37,881 nt of DNA from NCBI GenBank assembly GCA_012033195.1, contig JAAUSQ010000012.1, positions 1 through 37,881 of the forward strand. The letters are read 5' to 3'. The position numbers and the translations under genes are program-made. Below the pieces are notes generated by a model that saw only the letters and a list, made by a program, of their open reading frames with translations, was not told the origin of the DNA and made no database searches. This DNA is from Chloroflexaceae bacterium (GTDB lineage Bacteria > Chloroflexota > Chloroflexia > Chloroflexales > Chloroflexaceae). This document shows positions 8,041-18,343 of this stretch, piece after piece. Position 1 is the first letter of the stretch, and each line of letters begins with the position of its first letter.

Positions 8041-10075
8041 ATGGGAATTGCAGCCGATATTGCTATTATTCTGGTGGCGGCACTCATCGGGGGCTTAATT
8101 GCGCAACGGCTTGGGCAACCGCTCATTCTGGGGTACATCCTGGCCGGCGTGCTGGTTGGTCCCCACACAGGCGGCGTCACAGTCACCGATATTCACAACA
8201 TTGAACTGCTGGCAGAAATTGGCGTGGCGCTGTTGCTGTTTGCACTGGGGCTTGAGTTTTCGCTGAAAGACTTGCAGCCGGTGCGAAGCATTGCCTTGAT
8301 TGGTACCCCGATCCAGATGGCGCTGACGATTGCGTTCGGCTTCGGCATCGGTCAATTGCTGTTCGGGTGGGACTGGCAGACGGCGCTATGGTTCGGTGCG
8401 CTGCTGTCGCTCTCCAGCACAATGGTCATTCTCAAGACGCTAAGCGCCCAGGGAGTAATAGGCACGCTTGCCAGCCGTGTGATGATTGGCATGCTGATTG
8501 TGCAAGATCTGGCCGTAGTACCGCTGATGATCTTGCTGCCCGCCCTCAACGATATCGAGCAGAGCTTGCCCGTGCTTGGCTGGGCGCTGCTGCGCGCCGT
8601 GCTCTTCTGCCGCTATGATCTTCATCGGCACGCGTGTGATGCCGTGGCTACTGCGGGTCATTGCCGGGTGGCGTTCGCGGGAGTTGTTTCTGGTGGCAGT
8701 GGTGGCGCTCGGTGTGGGCATCGGCTACGGCACCTACCTGTTTGGTCTGTCGTTTGCCTTTGGTGCCTTTGTTGCCGGTATCGTGCTCAGCGAGTCCGAC
8801 TATAGCCATCAGGCGCTCAGCGATGTGATACCGCTGCGCGATGTGTTTGGAATGCTGTTTTTTGTCTCGGTGGGCATGCTGCTCGATCCAGTATTCTTGT
8901 TCAATAATCTGGGGTTGGTCTTAACAGCCGTCGTGGTGGTGGTTATAGGCAAGGCGCTGATCTTTGTGGGTATTACGCGGGCCTTTGGTTATGGCAACAG
9001 TGCGCCGTTTGTGGTGGGGTTGGGGATGTTCCAGGTCGGTGAATTCTCGTTTGTACTGGCCCGCACCGGAGTGAGCACAAACGCAATCTCGAACGATTTG
9101 TATGCGCTGGTGCTGGCGGTTGCCGTGGTAACCATGGTACTAACACCATTTGCCTCGCGTCTCGCCGTGCCGCTATACAATCGCTGGCGCGTGTATCGCC
9201 CCCGCGAAACCCTCAGCACCTTTAATGTAACCAGCGATAGCTTACACGACCATGTGATTGTAGCGGGCTATGGACGAGCCGGACGCGCTGCAACAATGGT
9301 GATGGAGCGGGTCGGATTGTCGTATGTAGTCGTTGAAATCGATCAGCGCACCGTTGATCATGCCCAGGCCAACGGGGTACCCATTGTTTTTGGTGATGCG
9401 ACCAGTGCAGTTGTGCTGGAAGCGGCAGGTGTTCACACGGCACGGCTGCTGCTCGTCAGTGTGCCCGATGCGCTGGATGTGCAGTTGATCGCCAGTCGGG
9501 TACGCGAACTCAATCCCAAACTGCTGATTGTGGCGCGTGCGGCAGGCGTGGAACAGCTCAACGACTTAAAGCGGCTTGGTGTCCACGAGGTGGTACAACC
9601 CGAACTCGAAGCAGGGCTGGAAATGGTGCGGCAGGTGCTGGTCCAGTTCCATATCAGCCCGACCGATATTCAGCGCTTCAGCGACACGGTCCACGAGGAG
9701 CTTTATGCACCGCTGTACGCGGTAGATGGTGATGGCAGCCGCCAGCCGACCCGCACCAACCGCCTGCTGCAACAGTTGCGCCACGCCAGCCATGCGCTCC
9801 GCATCGAGTGGGTGACGCTGCCCGCCGAGAGCAGCCTGGTGGGGCAAACCCTGCGCGATGCAGCCATACGCCAGCATACAGGCGCTTCGGTGGTGGCAAT
9901 TATTCGGCATAACACGGTGGTGCCCAACCCGCCGTCGCACTATCGCCTGAATGCGGGCGACACACTGGCGGTACTCGGCACGGTTGAGCAGGAACAGGCA
10001 TTCCATACGCTGATCCACAATGGCGCAGATGATGTGCAGCAAGTGGCAATCGACGAGGAGGCGCTGCGGTCGTGA
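8041..10075 (+). pseudogene. Kef-type K+/H+ antiporter with TrkA-N/TrkA-C domains, split by a 1-nt frame break near 8608
   Basis: Upstream frame [42 protein letters not shown]...WALLRAVLF; downstream frame [20 protein letters not shown]...VIVAGYGRAGRAATMVMERVGLSYVVVEIDQ. Skipping T8608 joins them as VLF-AAMIF. Confidence 0.8.
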
Positions 10076-10127
10076 TGGCGCTCTGTGCCCCGCGCCGTGG
10101 GAGCAAGGCCCGCAGTGCGGGTGTGCA

Positions 10128-10763
10128 TCAACATGCACGCGGCGCAACACCATAACGCAGCCAGTAGTAGGGCAGCTTGAGATACTCGGCAAGCACGACC
10201 TGCCGTGTGTCCGGTTCGCGCCACCAGTTGCCTGGCCCATAACGCGCAGGTGGCGGCTCATAATAGATGGCAATATCCTGGTCGGCAAGGTGCCGCTGTA
10301 CCACACACAACGCCCGTCGACTGTGGTACCAGTCCGTCACCAGCAAAATACTATCGGTGTTTTGTTCGGCGGCCTGCGCTGCGATTGCCGCGCCATCTTC
10401 CCAGGTGCTGGTTGTTTCAAGCAGCACGATCACATCAGCCGGAATGCCACTCGCGATGGCCTTCTGCCGCGCTGCCCGTGCAAAGTACGATACCTCTTCA
10501 GCGGGCGATACCGCGCCCGTGTGCCAGAAGCGCGGCGCAAACCCCTCGTGATACAGGGTAATGCCGTGCTCGCTGCGCCGGGTTGCGCCGCCCAGTACCA
10601 CAATCGCATCGGCCTTGTGCAGGCGGCTCGGCTGCGCCAGCCAGTGCCCCATTGCAGGCAGCCACGTTTCAGCCGTCAGCAGCGCAACCGCCGCTATCGT
10701 TAGCAGCGGCACCCCCAACCGCAGCAGTCGGCGCAGCCAGCGCTTTTGTAGTCGAATGCTCAA
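10128..10763 (-). CDS. YdcF/DUF218-like membrane-anchored protein
   Basis: ADAIVVLGGATRRSEHGITLYHEGFAPRFWHTG and LVTDWYHSRRA motifs; N-terminal TM. Confidence 0.8.
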   Translation of the reverse strand: MSIRLQKRWLRRLLRLGVPLLTIAAVALLTAETWLPAMGHWLAQPSRLHKADAIVVLGGATRRSEHGITLYHEGFAPRFWHTGAVSPAEEVSYFARAARQKAIASGIPADVIVLLETTSTWEDGAAIAAQAAEQNTDSILLVTDWYHSRRALCVVQRHLADQDIAIYYEPPPARYGPGNWWREPDTRQVVLAEYLKLPYYWLRYGVAPRAC

Positions 10764-11966
10764 GCGGCGCTCGTCTCTAGAATAGCGGCCTGAAGATGCT
10801 CACACACATAATCAACCTGCGCTTCGGTCATCACGCCCGAAAAGGGCAGCGCCAGCGACACTGCACCCAGCCGCTCGGTGACGGGAAAATCGCCCGGCTG
10901 ATAGCCGAACATATCGCGGTAGAACGGCTGCAAATGGATCGGCGTGAAGTAGGGGCGGCTCGGAATGCCCACCTCGGCCAGCCGTTGCATCAGGTCGTCG
11001 CGGCTAGCCGGTGGCCGAACACGCACTACATACACAAACCAGCTCATCCGTGTGGTGGAGGGTGCAATATGTGGCCGCTCAATCAGGTCAATCTCGGCGA
11101 GGCGCTCGTTGTACCAATCGGCAACCTGCGCCCGCTTGGTCAGCAGTGCTTCGATGCGCTGGATCTGCACCAGCCCCATAGCGGCGCTCATCTCATCCAG
11201 GCGGTAGTTGTAGCCCAGGCGGGTATGGTTCAGCCATGCATTAAACACATCACGCCCCTGGTTTCGCATGCTCCGGAAGAGCATATCCCAGTCGGTGTGG
11301 TTCGTCAGGATCATGCCTCCCTCACCAGTGGTCATCTGTTTGTTGGGATAAAAAGCAAAGACCGCTGCATCACTCAGCGTGCCCGCACTGCGCCCCTTGT
11401 ATTCGGCTCCAATTGCCTCGCATGCATCTTCAATCACCCCCAGATTGTACGCTCGCGCCACCGCCAGCAGCGGGTCCATATCGGCGGGTTGCCCGAATGC
11501 ATGCACGGGCAGCAGCCCCTTCAGCCGCCCCGATGGAACCGCCTGCCGTCCATCGCGCAGGGCCGGTGGGGAGCCATTGTCCGGCTGCGCTGGTGTATGC
11601 GCCATCTGCCAGGTCTGCGGCGGCGGCGGCGACTAGGGCCGGGTCGATGTTGCCTGTCAGCGGGTCAACATCGACAAAGACCGGAACAGCTCGCTCATAC
11701 AGGATGCAGTTTGCCGAGGCGATGAACGAGAACGGTGTGGTAATCACCATATCGCCCGCCGCGACACCTGCCGCGATGACACAGAGATGCAGGCCACTGG
11801 TGCCCGAATTGACCCCGGCGGCGTGCCGGGTACCAACATAGGCGGCAAAAGCCTCTTCAAATGCGGTGAGCCGGGGGCCAATACTGAGATACGATGTTCT
11901 GACAACCTCGTTTACGGCTTCAATCTCGGCGTGGGTCAGGTCGGGCGAAGACATTGGAATATGCAT
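10760..11966 (-). pseudogene. DegT/DnrJ/EryC1/StrS aminotransferase, split by a frame break near 11605-11635
   Basis: N-terminal frame MHIPMSSPDLTHAEIEAVNEVVRTSYLSIGPRLTAFEEAFAAYVGTRHAAGVNSGTSGLHL; C-terminal frame LPVHAFGQPADMDPLLAVARAYNLGVIEDACEAIGAEYKG...YPNKQMTTGEGGMI. Confidence 0.85.
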
Positions 11967-11978
11967 CAGGCTTCTCTC

Positions 11979-12662
11979 TTATGTTACAAGAACGGTTGCT
12001 AATTCGTCGGGCGTTGTCAGGGTGATATCGGGCGCGTGGGCTGGCGTTGGTGGTACAAGGTGGGCATACTCGCCGCCAACCCGCTGCACCCGGATAGTTG
12101 CCATCCCAATCTGACGCGCCCCTAGAAAGTCTTTGGTCGGGTTATCTGCAATATAGACGGCCTGATCGGGCGCTATGCGAAGCTGTTGCACTACCGCCTG
12201 GAACGGCTGCACACTCGGCTTCCACGCCTGCCGCCCCCATTGGTCGGAGAACACCACCGCCTGAAACGCGTGCCCCAGGCCAAGCGCGGCAAACTTGCGC
12301 TGCTGCACCGCCAGATATCCATCGCTGACTAATCCCAGCCGGCACGTATTGCACAATCGGTCGAGCAGCGCCGGAATTTCCGGGAACGGCTCCAGCAGCG
12401 GCGTATGTTCACGATAGACCTGCACCAGTTGCGGCACCAGTGCGTCAGCATCCAGAGAGTGCAGGTGCAGCCAGCGGTTGAAGGTATCGCCGCGCACCCC
12501 CTGCTGAAAAAGCTGGTGCAACTCGGCGTAGCCCTGCACGGCGGGAATATCCAGATGGACGGCGGCCCACTGTGCCACAGCCCGGAAGCCGCTCAAGACA
12601 TACGCCTGTTCCGGGTAGAGTGTATCGTCAAGATCAAAGATGATTGCGTGCCATCTGCTCAC
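11979..12662 (-). CDS. HAD-superfamily hydrolase
   Basis: GTG start VSRWHAIIFDLDDTLYPEQ; LVSDGY; KPSVQPFQAV; IADNPTKDFLGARQIGM. Confidence 0.85.
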   Translation of the reverse strand: MSRWHAIIFDLDDTLYPEQAYVLSGFRAVAQWAAVHLDIPAVQGYAELHQLFQQGVRGDTFNRWLHLHSLDADALVPQLVQVYREHTPLLEPFPEIPALLDRLCNTCRLGLVSDGYLAVQQRKFAALGLGHAFQAVVFSDQWGRQAWKPSVQPFQAVVQQLRIAPDQAVYIADNPTKDFLGARQIGMATIRVQRVGGEYAHLVPPTPAHAPDITLTTPDELATVLVT

Positions 12663-13620
12663 GGTGTTCCTCGCTGAGAAAAAACGAATCGTCAAACCGA
12701 GTGATGTGCAGGCCCGTCTGGTAGCTGCCGAGTGGCGGCGCTTCGAACGGGATACCCGCCGCACGTGCTAGCAGCATCGCTGGTGAGTCTACGCCTGCTG
12801 CAATGCCAAGCGGCGAGCCACCGCCGAAGCGGGCGTTAATCTCGGTAAAGCACGGTGTGTCGTCCTTCATAATACATTGTACGGTGATTGGCCCAACGGC
12901 AGGCAGCGCTCGCGCAATCCGTACACACGCTCGTGCAATCGTTGGATCGTACATTGTCACACCCTTAGCCACTTCGCCCCAGCGCACCTCCATGCGCCGC
13001 CGCGACACCACCGCCAGCGGTTCGCTGTCCAGCGTGCAGATGACATCGTTGGTAATTTCGGCTCCCGGCAGATATTCCTGAATAATCGGCTCTGGCACGT
13101 AGTCCAGAAAAAAGTCCAGTTCGCGATCATTCGTAACTTTATAGGTGTGTTTGGCGGCACTACCCGCACGCGGCTTGATAAACAGCGGATAGTCTGGAAA
13201 CGTGTTGCGCTGTTCGGGTAGCCACGAGCGCGGCGTGGGCAGGTCGAGCCGTTCAAAAAACTGATACGTCAGCCACTTGTCGCCCACCAGCGCGGCAGCC
13301 TCCGCCGCGACCACCGCCAGCCGTGCGCCTGTCGCTTCAAGTGCGGCGCGGTGGCGGGCCAGCATTGGAATATCCGGGTCAATCAGCGGAAATATGAGCT
13401 GTACCTGCTCACGTCGGCAGATTTCCAGCAGCGTCGGGATGTAGTTGGGCGACGACAGACGCGGCACCATATACCGTCGGTCGGCAATCTGGAGCGCTGG
13501 CGCAAGCGGGTCAATATCAAGAGCGATGATATGCCCATCGATGCCAAGTGTTTGATAGGCACGGCGAAAGGCTCGCAGCAACTCGACACGCCGCCCGACA
13601 CTGGTAAACAGAACATGCAC
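12634..13620 (-). CDS. ATP-grasp domain protein (carbamoyl-phosphate-synthase-like)
   Basis: VHVLFTSVGRRVELLRAFRRAYQTLG, GDKWLTYQFFERLDLPTPRSW, PLFIKPRAGSAAKHTYKV, TEINARFGGGSPL. Confidence 0.85.
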   Translation of the reverse strand: MHVLFTSVGRRVELLRAFRRAYQTLGIDGHIIALDIDPLAPALQIADRRYMVPRLSSPNYIPTLLEICRREQVQLIFPLIDPDIPMLARHRAALEATGARLAVVAAEAAALVGDKWLTYQFFERLDLPTPRSWLPEQRNTFPDYPLFIKPRAGSAAKHTYKVTNDRELDFFLDYVPEPIIQEYLPGAEITNDVICTLDSEPLAVVSRRRMEVRWGEVAKGVTMYDPTIARACVRIARALPAVGPITVQCIMKDDTPCFTEINARFGGGSPLGIAAGVDSPAMLLARAAGIPFEAPPLGSYQTGLHITRFDDSFFLSEEHREQMARNHL

Positions 13621-13624
13621 AGGC

Positions 13625-14233
13625 TTATTGTTGTGTTCCAAGAAATTCCTCCATTGTAGCGTGTCCCTGCTGGCTGATACCCTCACGCATAGCCACCTTG
13701 CGGAAAGTCAGCCAGATAATCTGGATATCCAGCCACAGCGACATATGCTCAACATACCAGACATCAAGCGCGAACTTTTCTTCCCAGGTAATAGCATTGC
13801 GCCCGTTGATCTGCGCCCAGCCGGTCACCCCTGGCCGCACATCGTGGCGGCGCATCTGTTCGGGCGTGTAGCGCTCCAGGTAGCGCAGCAGCAGCGGGCG
13901 CGGCCCAACCAGGCTCATCTCGCCGCGCAGCACATTCAACAATTCGGGCAGTTCATCCAGGCTGCTGCTCCGCAGAAACCTGCCAAGTGGTGTGAGGCGC
14001 TGCTCGTCGGGCAGCAGGTTGCCAAACTCGTCGCGTTCGTCGGTCATGGTGCGAAACTTGTACATCGTAAAGGGTTTCCCGTGCATACCGGGTCGCGGCT
14101 GTCGAAACAGGATCGGCGCGCCGAGTTGCCGACGGATCAGCACCGCCAGTATCAGCAGCACCGGCAGCAACACGACCAGCGCAGGGATCACCACCAGCAC
14201 ATCAAGCAGCCGTTTGATAGTGTTGCGATACAT
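13625..14233 (-). CDS. Bacterial sugar transferase (undecaprenyl-phosphate hexose-1-phosphate transferase, short form)
   Basis: MYRNTIKRLLDVLVVIPALVVLLPVLL; GAPILFRQPRPGMHGKPFTMYKFRTM; SLDELPELLNVLRGEMSLVGPRPLL. Confidence 0.93.
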   Translation of the reverse strand: MYRNTIKRLLDVLVVIPALVVLLPVLLILAVLIRRQLGAPILFRQPRPGMHGKPFTMYKFRTMTDERDEFGNLLPDEQRLTPLGRFLRSSSLDELPELLNVLRGEMSLVGPRPLLLRYLERYTPEQMRRHDVRPGVTGWAQINGRNAITWEEKFALDVWYVEHMSLWLDIQIIWLTFRKVAMREGISQQGHATMEEFLGTQQ

Positions 14234-14300
14234 CTTTCTTCCTTCCCTTCAATCTGGTAAACATCAAAGCGACACACTACAGCAAGATCGCCGCTCCCCA

Positions 14301-15533
14301 TCAGTGCGAGAGGCGGTAGTGGGTCCGGGGTTCGTCGAGCACCGCAGCGGGCACAGGTAGCCCTTTTGTGTGCAGCAGGCGGGCGTACTCGCTGCGTACC
14401 ATCTCAAAGACATTCCGCTCATCGAAGCGCGACAGGGCCAGCCTGCGGCCTTCCTGCCCCATGTGTGCGGCCTGCTGTGGGTGTTGCAAGATCTTCACAA
14501 TCGCCGCCGCCAGTTCGGGCACATCGCCGAGCGGCACCAGAAAGCCGTTGGTGCCGTGCTCAATCGCCTCACGATTGCCCTTAACATTGGTTGCCACCAG
14601 CGGCACCCCCATGGTCGCCCCTTCGATCAGGGTACGCGGCACCCCCTCAAACAGCGACGGCAACACCAGCACATGCATCAGCGCATAGAGTGCGGGCAGT
14701 TCGCTGTTGGGCTTCCAACCCACAAAATGGCAGCGCTCGGCAATGCCGTACTCGTGCGCCGCGTCGGGGTGGACAGCATCGGGCTTGCCCCTATCGGCAG
14801 TGCCAACAATCACAAAATGCACATCGGGCACCTGCTGCAGAATACGCTGCCCTGCCGCCAGAAAATCAAGAAAGCCCTTGCGCCGCGCTGCCAACCGCCC
14901 CACAAAGCCCACTACGGGCGCATCAGTGGGAATGCCAAGCTCGGCACGGAGGTGCTGCCGTGCGGCGGGCATAACGTGCGCCGGGTCGAAGCGGGCAAGT
15001 TCAATGCCGTTGCCAAGATGCTTGATGAGAGCGGGCTTGCAGATACCTTCCCGCAGTGCGGTCTGAATATCTTCGCGGTTCTGCGACAGAATAACATCCG
15101 AGCACTGCGCCGCCACCTTTTCGAGCGTAATATAAAAGTGGCGCTGTGCGGCAGGCATATGCTCGTGAAAGTAGAAGCCGTGCAGCGTGTTGATGACCAC
15201 CGGCACCCGCGCCATACGTGCCGCCAGTTGCCCCAGCAACCCCGGCTTGGGTGTGTGGGTGTGCACAATCGTAAATTGTTCGCGCCGCATCACCCGATAA
15301 AGCAGCAGCAGCGTTTGCAAGTCGGCAAAGGGCGTGATGTTGCGGCTGATGGCTACCGGAATGTGACGGATACCCGCCGCTTCCAGTACCCGCACATCGG
15401 GGCCATGGGCCGAAATGCCCACCACCTCGTACCCGCTCTGCTGAAGGTACTTCATCTGATTGAGGAGTAGGTAGTGCAACGAGCTATCAACAGCGGTGAT
15501 ATGGGCAACTTTTACGGGGGGGGGCGATGTCAT
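14301..15533 (-). CDS. Glycosyltransferase family 4
   Basis: VAHITAVDSSLHYLLLNQMKYLQQSGYEV; HTHTPKPGLLGQLAAR; VGFVGRLAARRKGF; PSLFEGVPRTLIEGATMGVPLVATN. Confidence 0.9.
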   Translation of the reverse strand: MTSPPPVKVAHITAVDSSLHYLLLNQMKYLQQSGYEVVGISAHGPDVRVLEAAGIRHIPVAISRNITPFADLQTLLLLYRVMRREQFTIVHTHTPKPGLLGQLAARMARVPVVINTLHGFYFHEHMPAAQRHFYITLEKVAAQCSDVILSQNREDIQTALREGICKPALIKHLGNGIELARFDPAHVMPAARQHLRAELGIPTDAPVVGFVGRLAARRKGFLDFLAAGQRILQQVPDVHFVIVGTADRGKPDAVHPDAAHEYGIAERCHFVGWKPNSELPALYALMHVLVLPSLFEGVPRTLIEGATMGVPLVATNVKGNREAIEHGTNGFLVPLGDVPELAAAIVKILQHPQQAAHMGQEGRRLALSRFDERNVFEMVRSEYARLLHTKGLPVPAAVLDEPRTHYRLSH

Positions 15534-17032
15534 GATTGGTGTGCCTCCTTGACGACGGTGACCAGAACGCTGGTTGTCAGGCCCATCAAGAACCAGAACA
15601 GGCTGCGTACCTCGGTAGATTCTGAAAAATAGTTATCAAAGGGATGGACAATGGCGGCAGTCAGCAGCGTTGCGGCAAGCCCCAGCAACAGGTCGGCTCG
15701 ATGGTTGCCACGTAGCCGCCGCGCATGTCGGATACTCTGATACAGCACATATCCGAACAGAGTGAGATACGACACCAGGCCGAGGATGCCGATGTTATAG
15801 GCAATCAGCGGGTAGGCATTCGAGACAAAACCACCCGTCAGCAAGTTGGTCTCGCGGGTGGAAATCAGGCCACGATCCCGTAAATCGCTCCAGCCGATGC
15901 CGTTGCCAATCAATACGCGCTGTGGCTGCTCAATGGTATATTCAGCAAAGGCGACCAGCCCATTAACGCGTGCAAAGGTGCTTTCGTCTTCGAGCAAGAC
16001 TTCCGAGCGCGACGTGAGATAGTCTAGATCAACCAGTCCCACCGTTAGCGCAAACGCACCGATCACCGCCAGCGCGGTTGTCATCCGCAGCAGCGCCCGT
16101 ATATTGGGCAGCGTAAAAAAGCCGACAATTGCCACCAGCGCCAGCGACAGGATCGCATGGCGTGAGTAGGTTGCCAGCATGCCCGTCAGCAGCAGCATCG
16201 CCAGCAGGTACACCCACAGATTGCGTTTGAGTAGTGTTTTACCCGCCATCAGGCAGAACACCACCGCCATTGCCAGCACGCCGCTCAGGGCGGTTGCCGA
16301 TTGGTATAGCCCGAAGCCACGCTGATATTCGCCCGCCAAAATCATCTCATAGCGGAAGTCGGGCACCGAGCGTGCCCCGTATAGGAAGCGGGGAATCTGT
16401 GCTCCGATTACCTGGATACCGGGCAGGTTCTGCATAATCGAGAGAGTTGCATTGATTGCCGCGCCGAACAGCACAATGCCACACAGCAGGCGTTGCTGGT
16501 CGGGGGTGCGTGCCAGCCAGATAGCCGCGCCGAACAGACCGACCGTGCTAAGCACATACCGCGCCACCGCGTACACCACCTGTATCGCGCCGCCGACCGT
16601 GGTTGCCAGTACCATCGAACTGATCAGAATAGCCAGCGTAAAGCCAACCAGACAGATATTGACGAGCCGGAACGATGGCCGCAGGCCCGTCTGTCGATAC
16701 TGCCAGATTGCACCGACCAGTGCCAAGCCGAGCAGCATATCGCCAACATAGAGCGGAATTGACCCGACCGGCAAATACACACGCAGCAGCGGCGCAGTCG
16801 TAAGCACCGCGACTTGCAAGCACAGCGCCACAAAGGGCCGCGCCGCCAGGAGCAGCGCTACCAGACCGCCCACCACCGCGACTGGCAGCAAGCGTACCAG
16901 CAGCGCAATCAGGCCACCACTCGCAATGCTCCAACCCCACGCCGCCGCGAGCAGCAGCGCCAGCACAACAATACCCACCGAGATCAGGATCTGTTCCCAC
17001 TGCAGCAGGAATTGTAATCGTCGCTCACTCAC
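15530..17032 (-). CDS. O-antigen ligase/Wzy-like polytopic membrane protein
   Basis: About 500 aa with many TM segments, ATYSRHAILSLALVAIVGF motif typical of O-antigen ligase/polymerase proteins; stop overlaps the start of the next gene. Confidence 0.75.
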   Translation of the reverse strand: MSERRLQFLLQWEQILISVGIVVLALLLAAAWGWSIASGGLIALLVRLLPVAVVGGLVALLLAARPFVALCLQVAVLTTAPLLRVYLPVGSIPLYVGDMLLGLALVGAIWQYRQTGLRPSFRLVNICLVGFTLAILISSMVLATTVGGAIQVVYAVARYVLSTVGLFGAAIWLARTPDQQRLLCGIVLFGAAINATLSIMQNLPGIQVIGAQIPRFLYGARSVPDFRYEMILAGEYQRGFGLYQSATALSGVLAMAVVFCLMAGKTLLKRNLWVYLLAMLLLTGMLATYSRHAILSLALVAIVGFFTLPNIRALLRMTTALAVIGAFALTVGLVDLDYLTSRSEVLLEDESTFARVNGLVAFAEYTIEQPQRVLIGNGIGWSDLRDRGLISTRETNLLTGGFVSNAYPLIAYNIGILGLVSYLTLFGYVLYQSIRHARRLRGNHRADLLLGLAATLLTAAIVHPFDNYFSESTEVRSLFWFLMGLTTSVLVTVVKEAHQS

Positions 17033-18165
17033 CGCAACACCTCACGATACAGCGCTGCAAACGACCCAGCCATACGTTGCGCCGAGAACTCGGTTAGCGC
17101 CCGCTGCCGCCCCTGTGCTCCAAACTGCTGCGCCAGTGTCGGGTGTTGCAATGTTGTAATCAGTGCCGCCGCCATCAGGTCGGGGCGGTCGGGCGGCACG
17201 AGGAAACCTGTCTTGCCGTGCGCGACAATCTCGGCAAGGCCACCCGTGCGGTTGGCAACGACAGGCTTGCTGGCCGTCATCGCTTCCAGTGCAACCATAC
17301 CAAATGTCTCCTGTTGGGAAGGAATAACCATTACAGTGCTTTCGTGTAATATGCTTTCTACGTCTTTCTGGTAGCCCAGGAATGACACATTATTATCAAC
17401 TCCCAGGCGGCGGCTCAGGTCGTGCAGGTCGCGGGCATAACTGCCGTCGCCCCACTCGCCGCCAACAATCTTGCACTGCACCTGCGGCAGCACCCGCGCC
17501 ACCTGCTGCATAGCGTGCAGCAGCGTTTCGTAGCCTTTGCGCGGGTGTAGCACCCCCACCGCGACAATCTGCGGCGGGCAGGCGGGTGTGCCGTTGATGC
17601 TGTTATGATCAATCGATGGCATCTGTAGCCCATTGTGAATAACGCGGTGCGGCGGTACCAGCCACGGCGGGAGTTGCCAGTATTCGCGCATGCCGTGCGA
17701 CACCAGTACCACCCGCTGCGCCAGCCGTGCCGCCGCCGCTTCCAGCAGAGGCAACGATGTCAGCCCGTGAACATGCCACACAACTGGCACACCTGCCAAC
17801 CGTGCGGCAGGGGCCGCCATAATCAGGTCGCGCAGGCCGTTGCATTGCAGCAGCGCAATATTGTTGCGGCGCAGATCGGCCCGCAGGGTGTGCCAGTAGC
17901 GCGGCATGTGCAGCAGGCGGGCAGGCGATGTGATATAGCTCAGGGCACGGTTGCCCCGCCCATACACATGCCACGCCGCCCCTGGATCGCTGATCAGCAC
18001 ATCCAGTCCGGCAGTGCGGGCCGCCTGCGTCAGCACACCCGCTTCGGGGCAGATGATGACCGGCTGATACCCATACGCGGGCAGGTGTTCGGCTAGGTTC
18101 AGAATAACGCGCTGTGTGCCGCCAATGCCATGCGGGTATGTCTGATAGAGTCCAATCCGTACCAT
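17029..18165 (-). CDS. Glycosyltransferase family 4
   Basis: MVRIGLYQTYPHGIGGTQRVILNLAEHL; HPRKGYETLLHAM; PSQQETFGMVALEAMTASKPVVANRTGGLAEIV. Confidence 0.9.
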   Translation of the reverse strand: MVRIGLYQTYPHGIGGTQRVILNLAEHLPAYGYQPVIICPEAGVLTQAARTAGLDVLISDPGAAWHVYGRGNRALSYITSPARLLHMPRYWHTLRADLRRNNIALLQCNGLRDLIMAAPAARLAGVPVVWHVHGLTSLPLLEAAAARLAQRVVLVSHGMREYWQLPPWLVPPHRVIHNGLQMPSIDHNSINGTPACPPQIVAVGVLHPRKGYETLLHAMQQVARVLPQVQCKIVGGEWGDGSYARDLHDLSRRLGVDNNVSFLGYQKDVESILHESTVMVIPSQQETFGMVALEAMTASKPVVANRTGGLAEIVAHGKTGFLVPPDRPDLMAAALITTLQHPTLAQQFGAQGRQRALTEFSAQRMAGSFAALYREVLR

Positions 18166-18218
18166 AACGGGTGTTTTGCTCCTTCTAACGCCTGGAATGC
18201 AACAAAATGCGCCAGCGC

Positions 18219-18296
18219 CGCCGGGAGGTTCAAACTTCCGGCTAGCATGACGAAGCCCGCCTGCGCAGGCTGTGTTCCTGCCCCAGCGGGGCTTCG
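18219..18296 (+). repeat. REP-like intergenic repeat, full copy (two hairpins)
   Basis: gccgggaggttcaaacttccggc hairpin, then cgaagcccgcctgcgcaggct; the latter also pairs long-range with gcggggcttcg at 18286-18296. Shares sequence with 34050-34100. Confidence 0.7.
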
Positions 18297-18343
18297 TGTA
18301 CAGTCCGGTCATTCGTGGCTGGGCGTGGCGTGGCAGGCATACC

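Noticed and set aside
10796-11725. Long plus-strand ORFs opposite the minus-strand polysaccharide genes (e.g. 10796..11725, 14370..15470, 18130..19044, 27934..28737)
   Set aside because: GC-rich antisense shadow frames with biased, low-information composition and no motifs; the opposite strand has clear enzymes.
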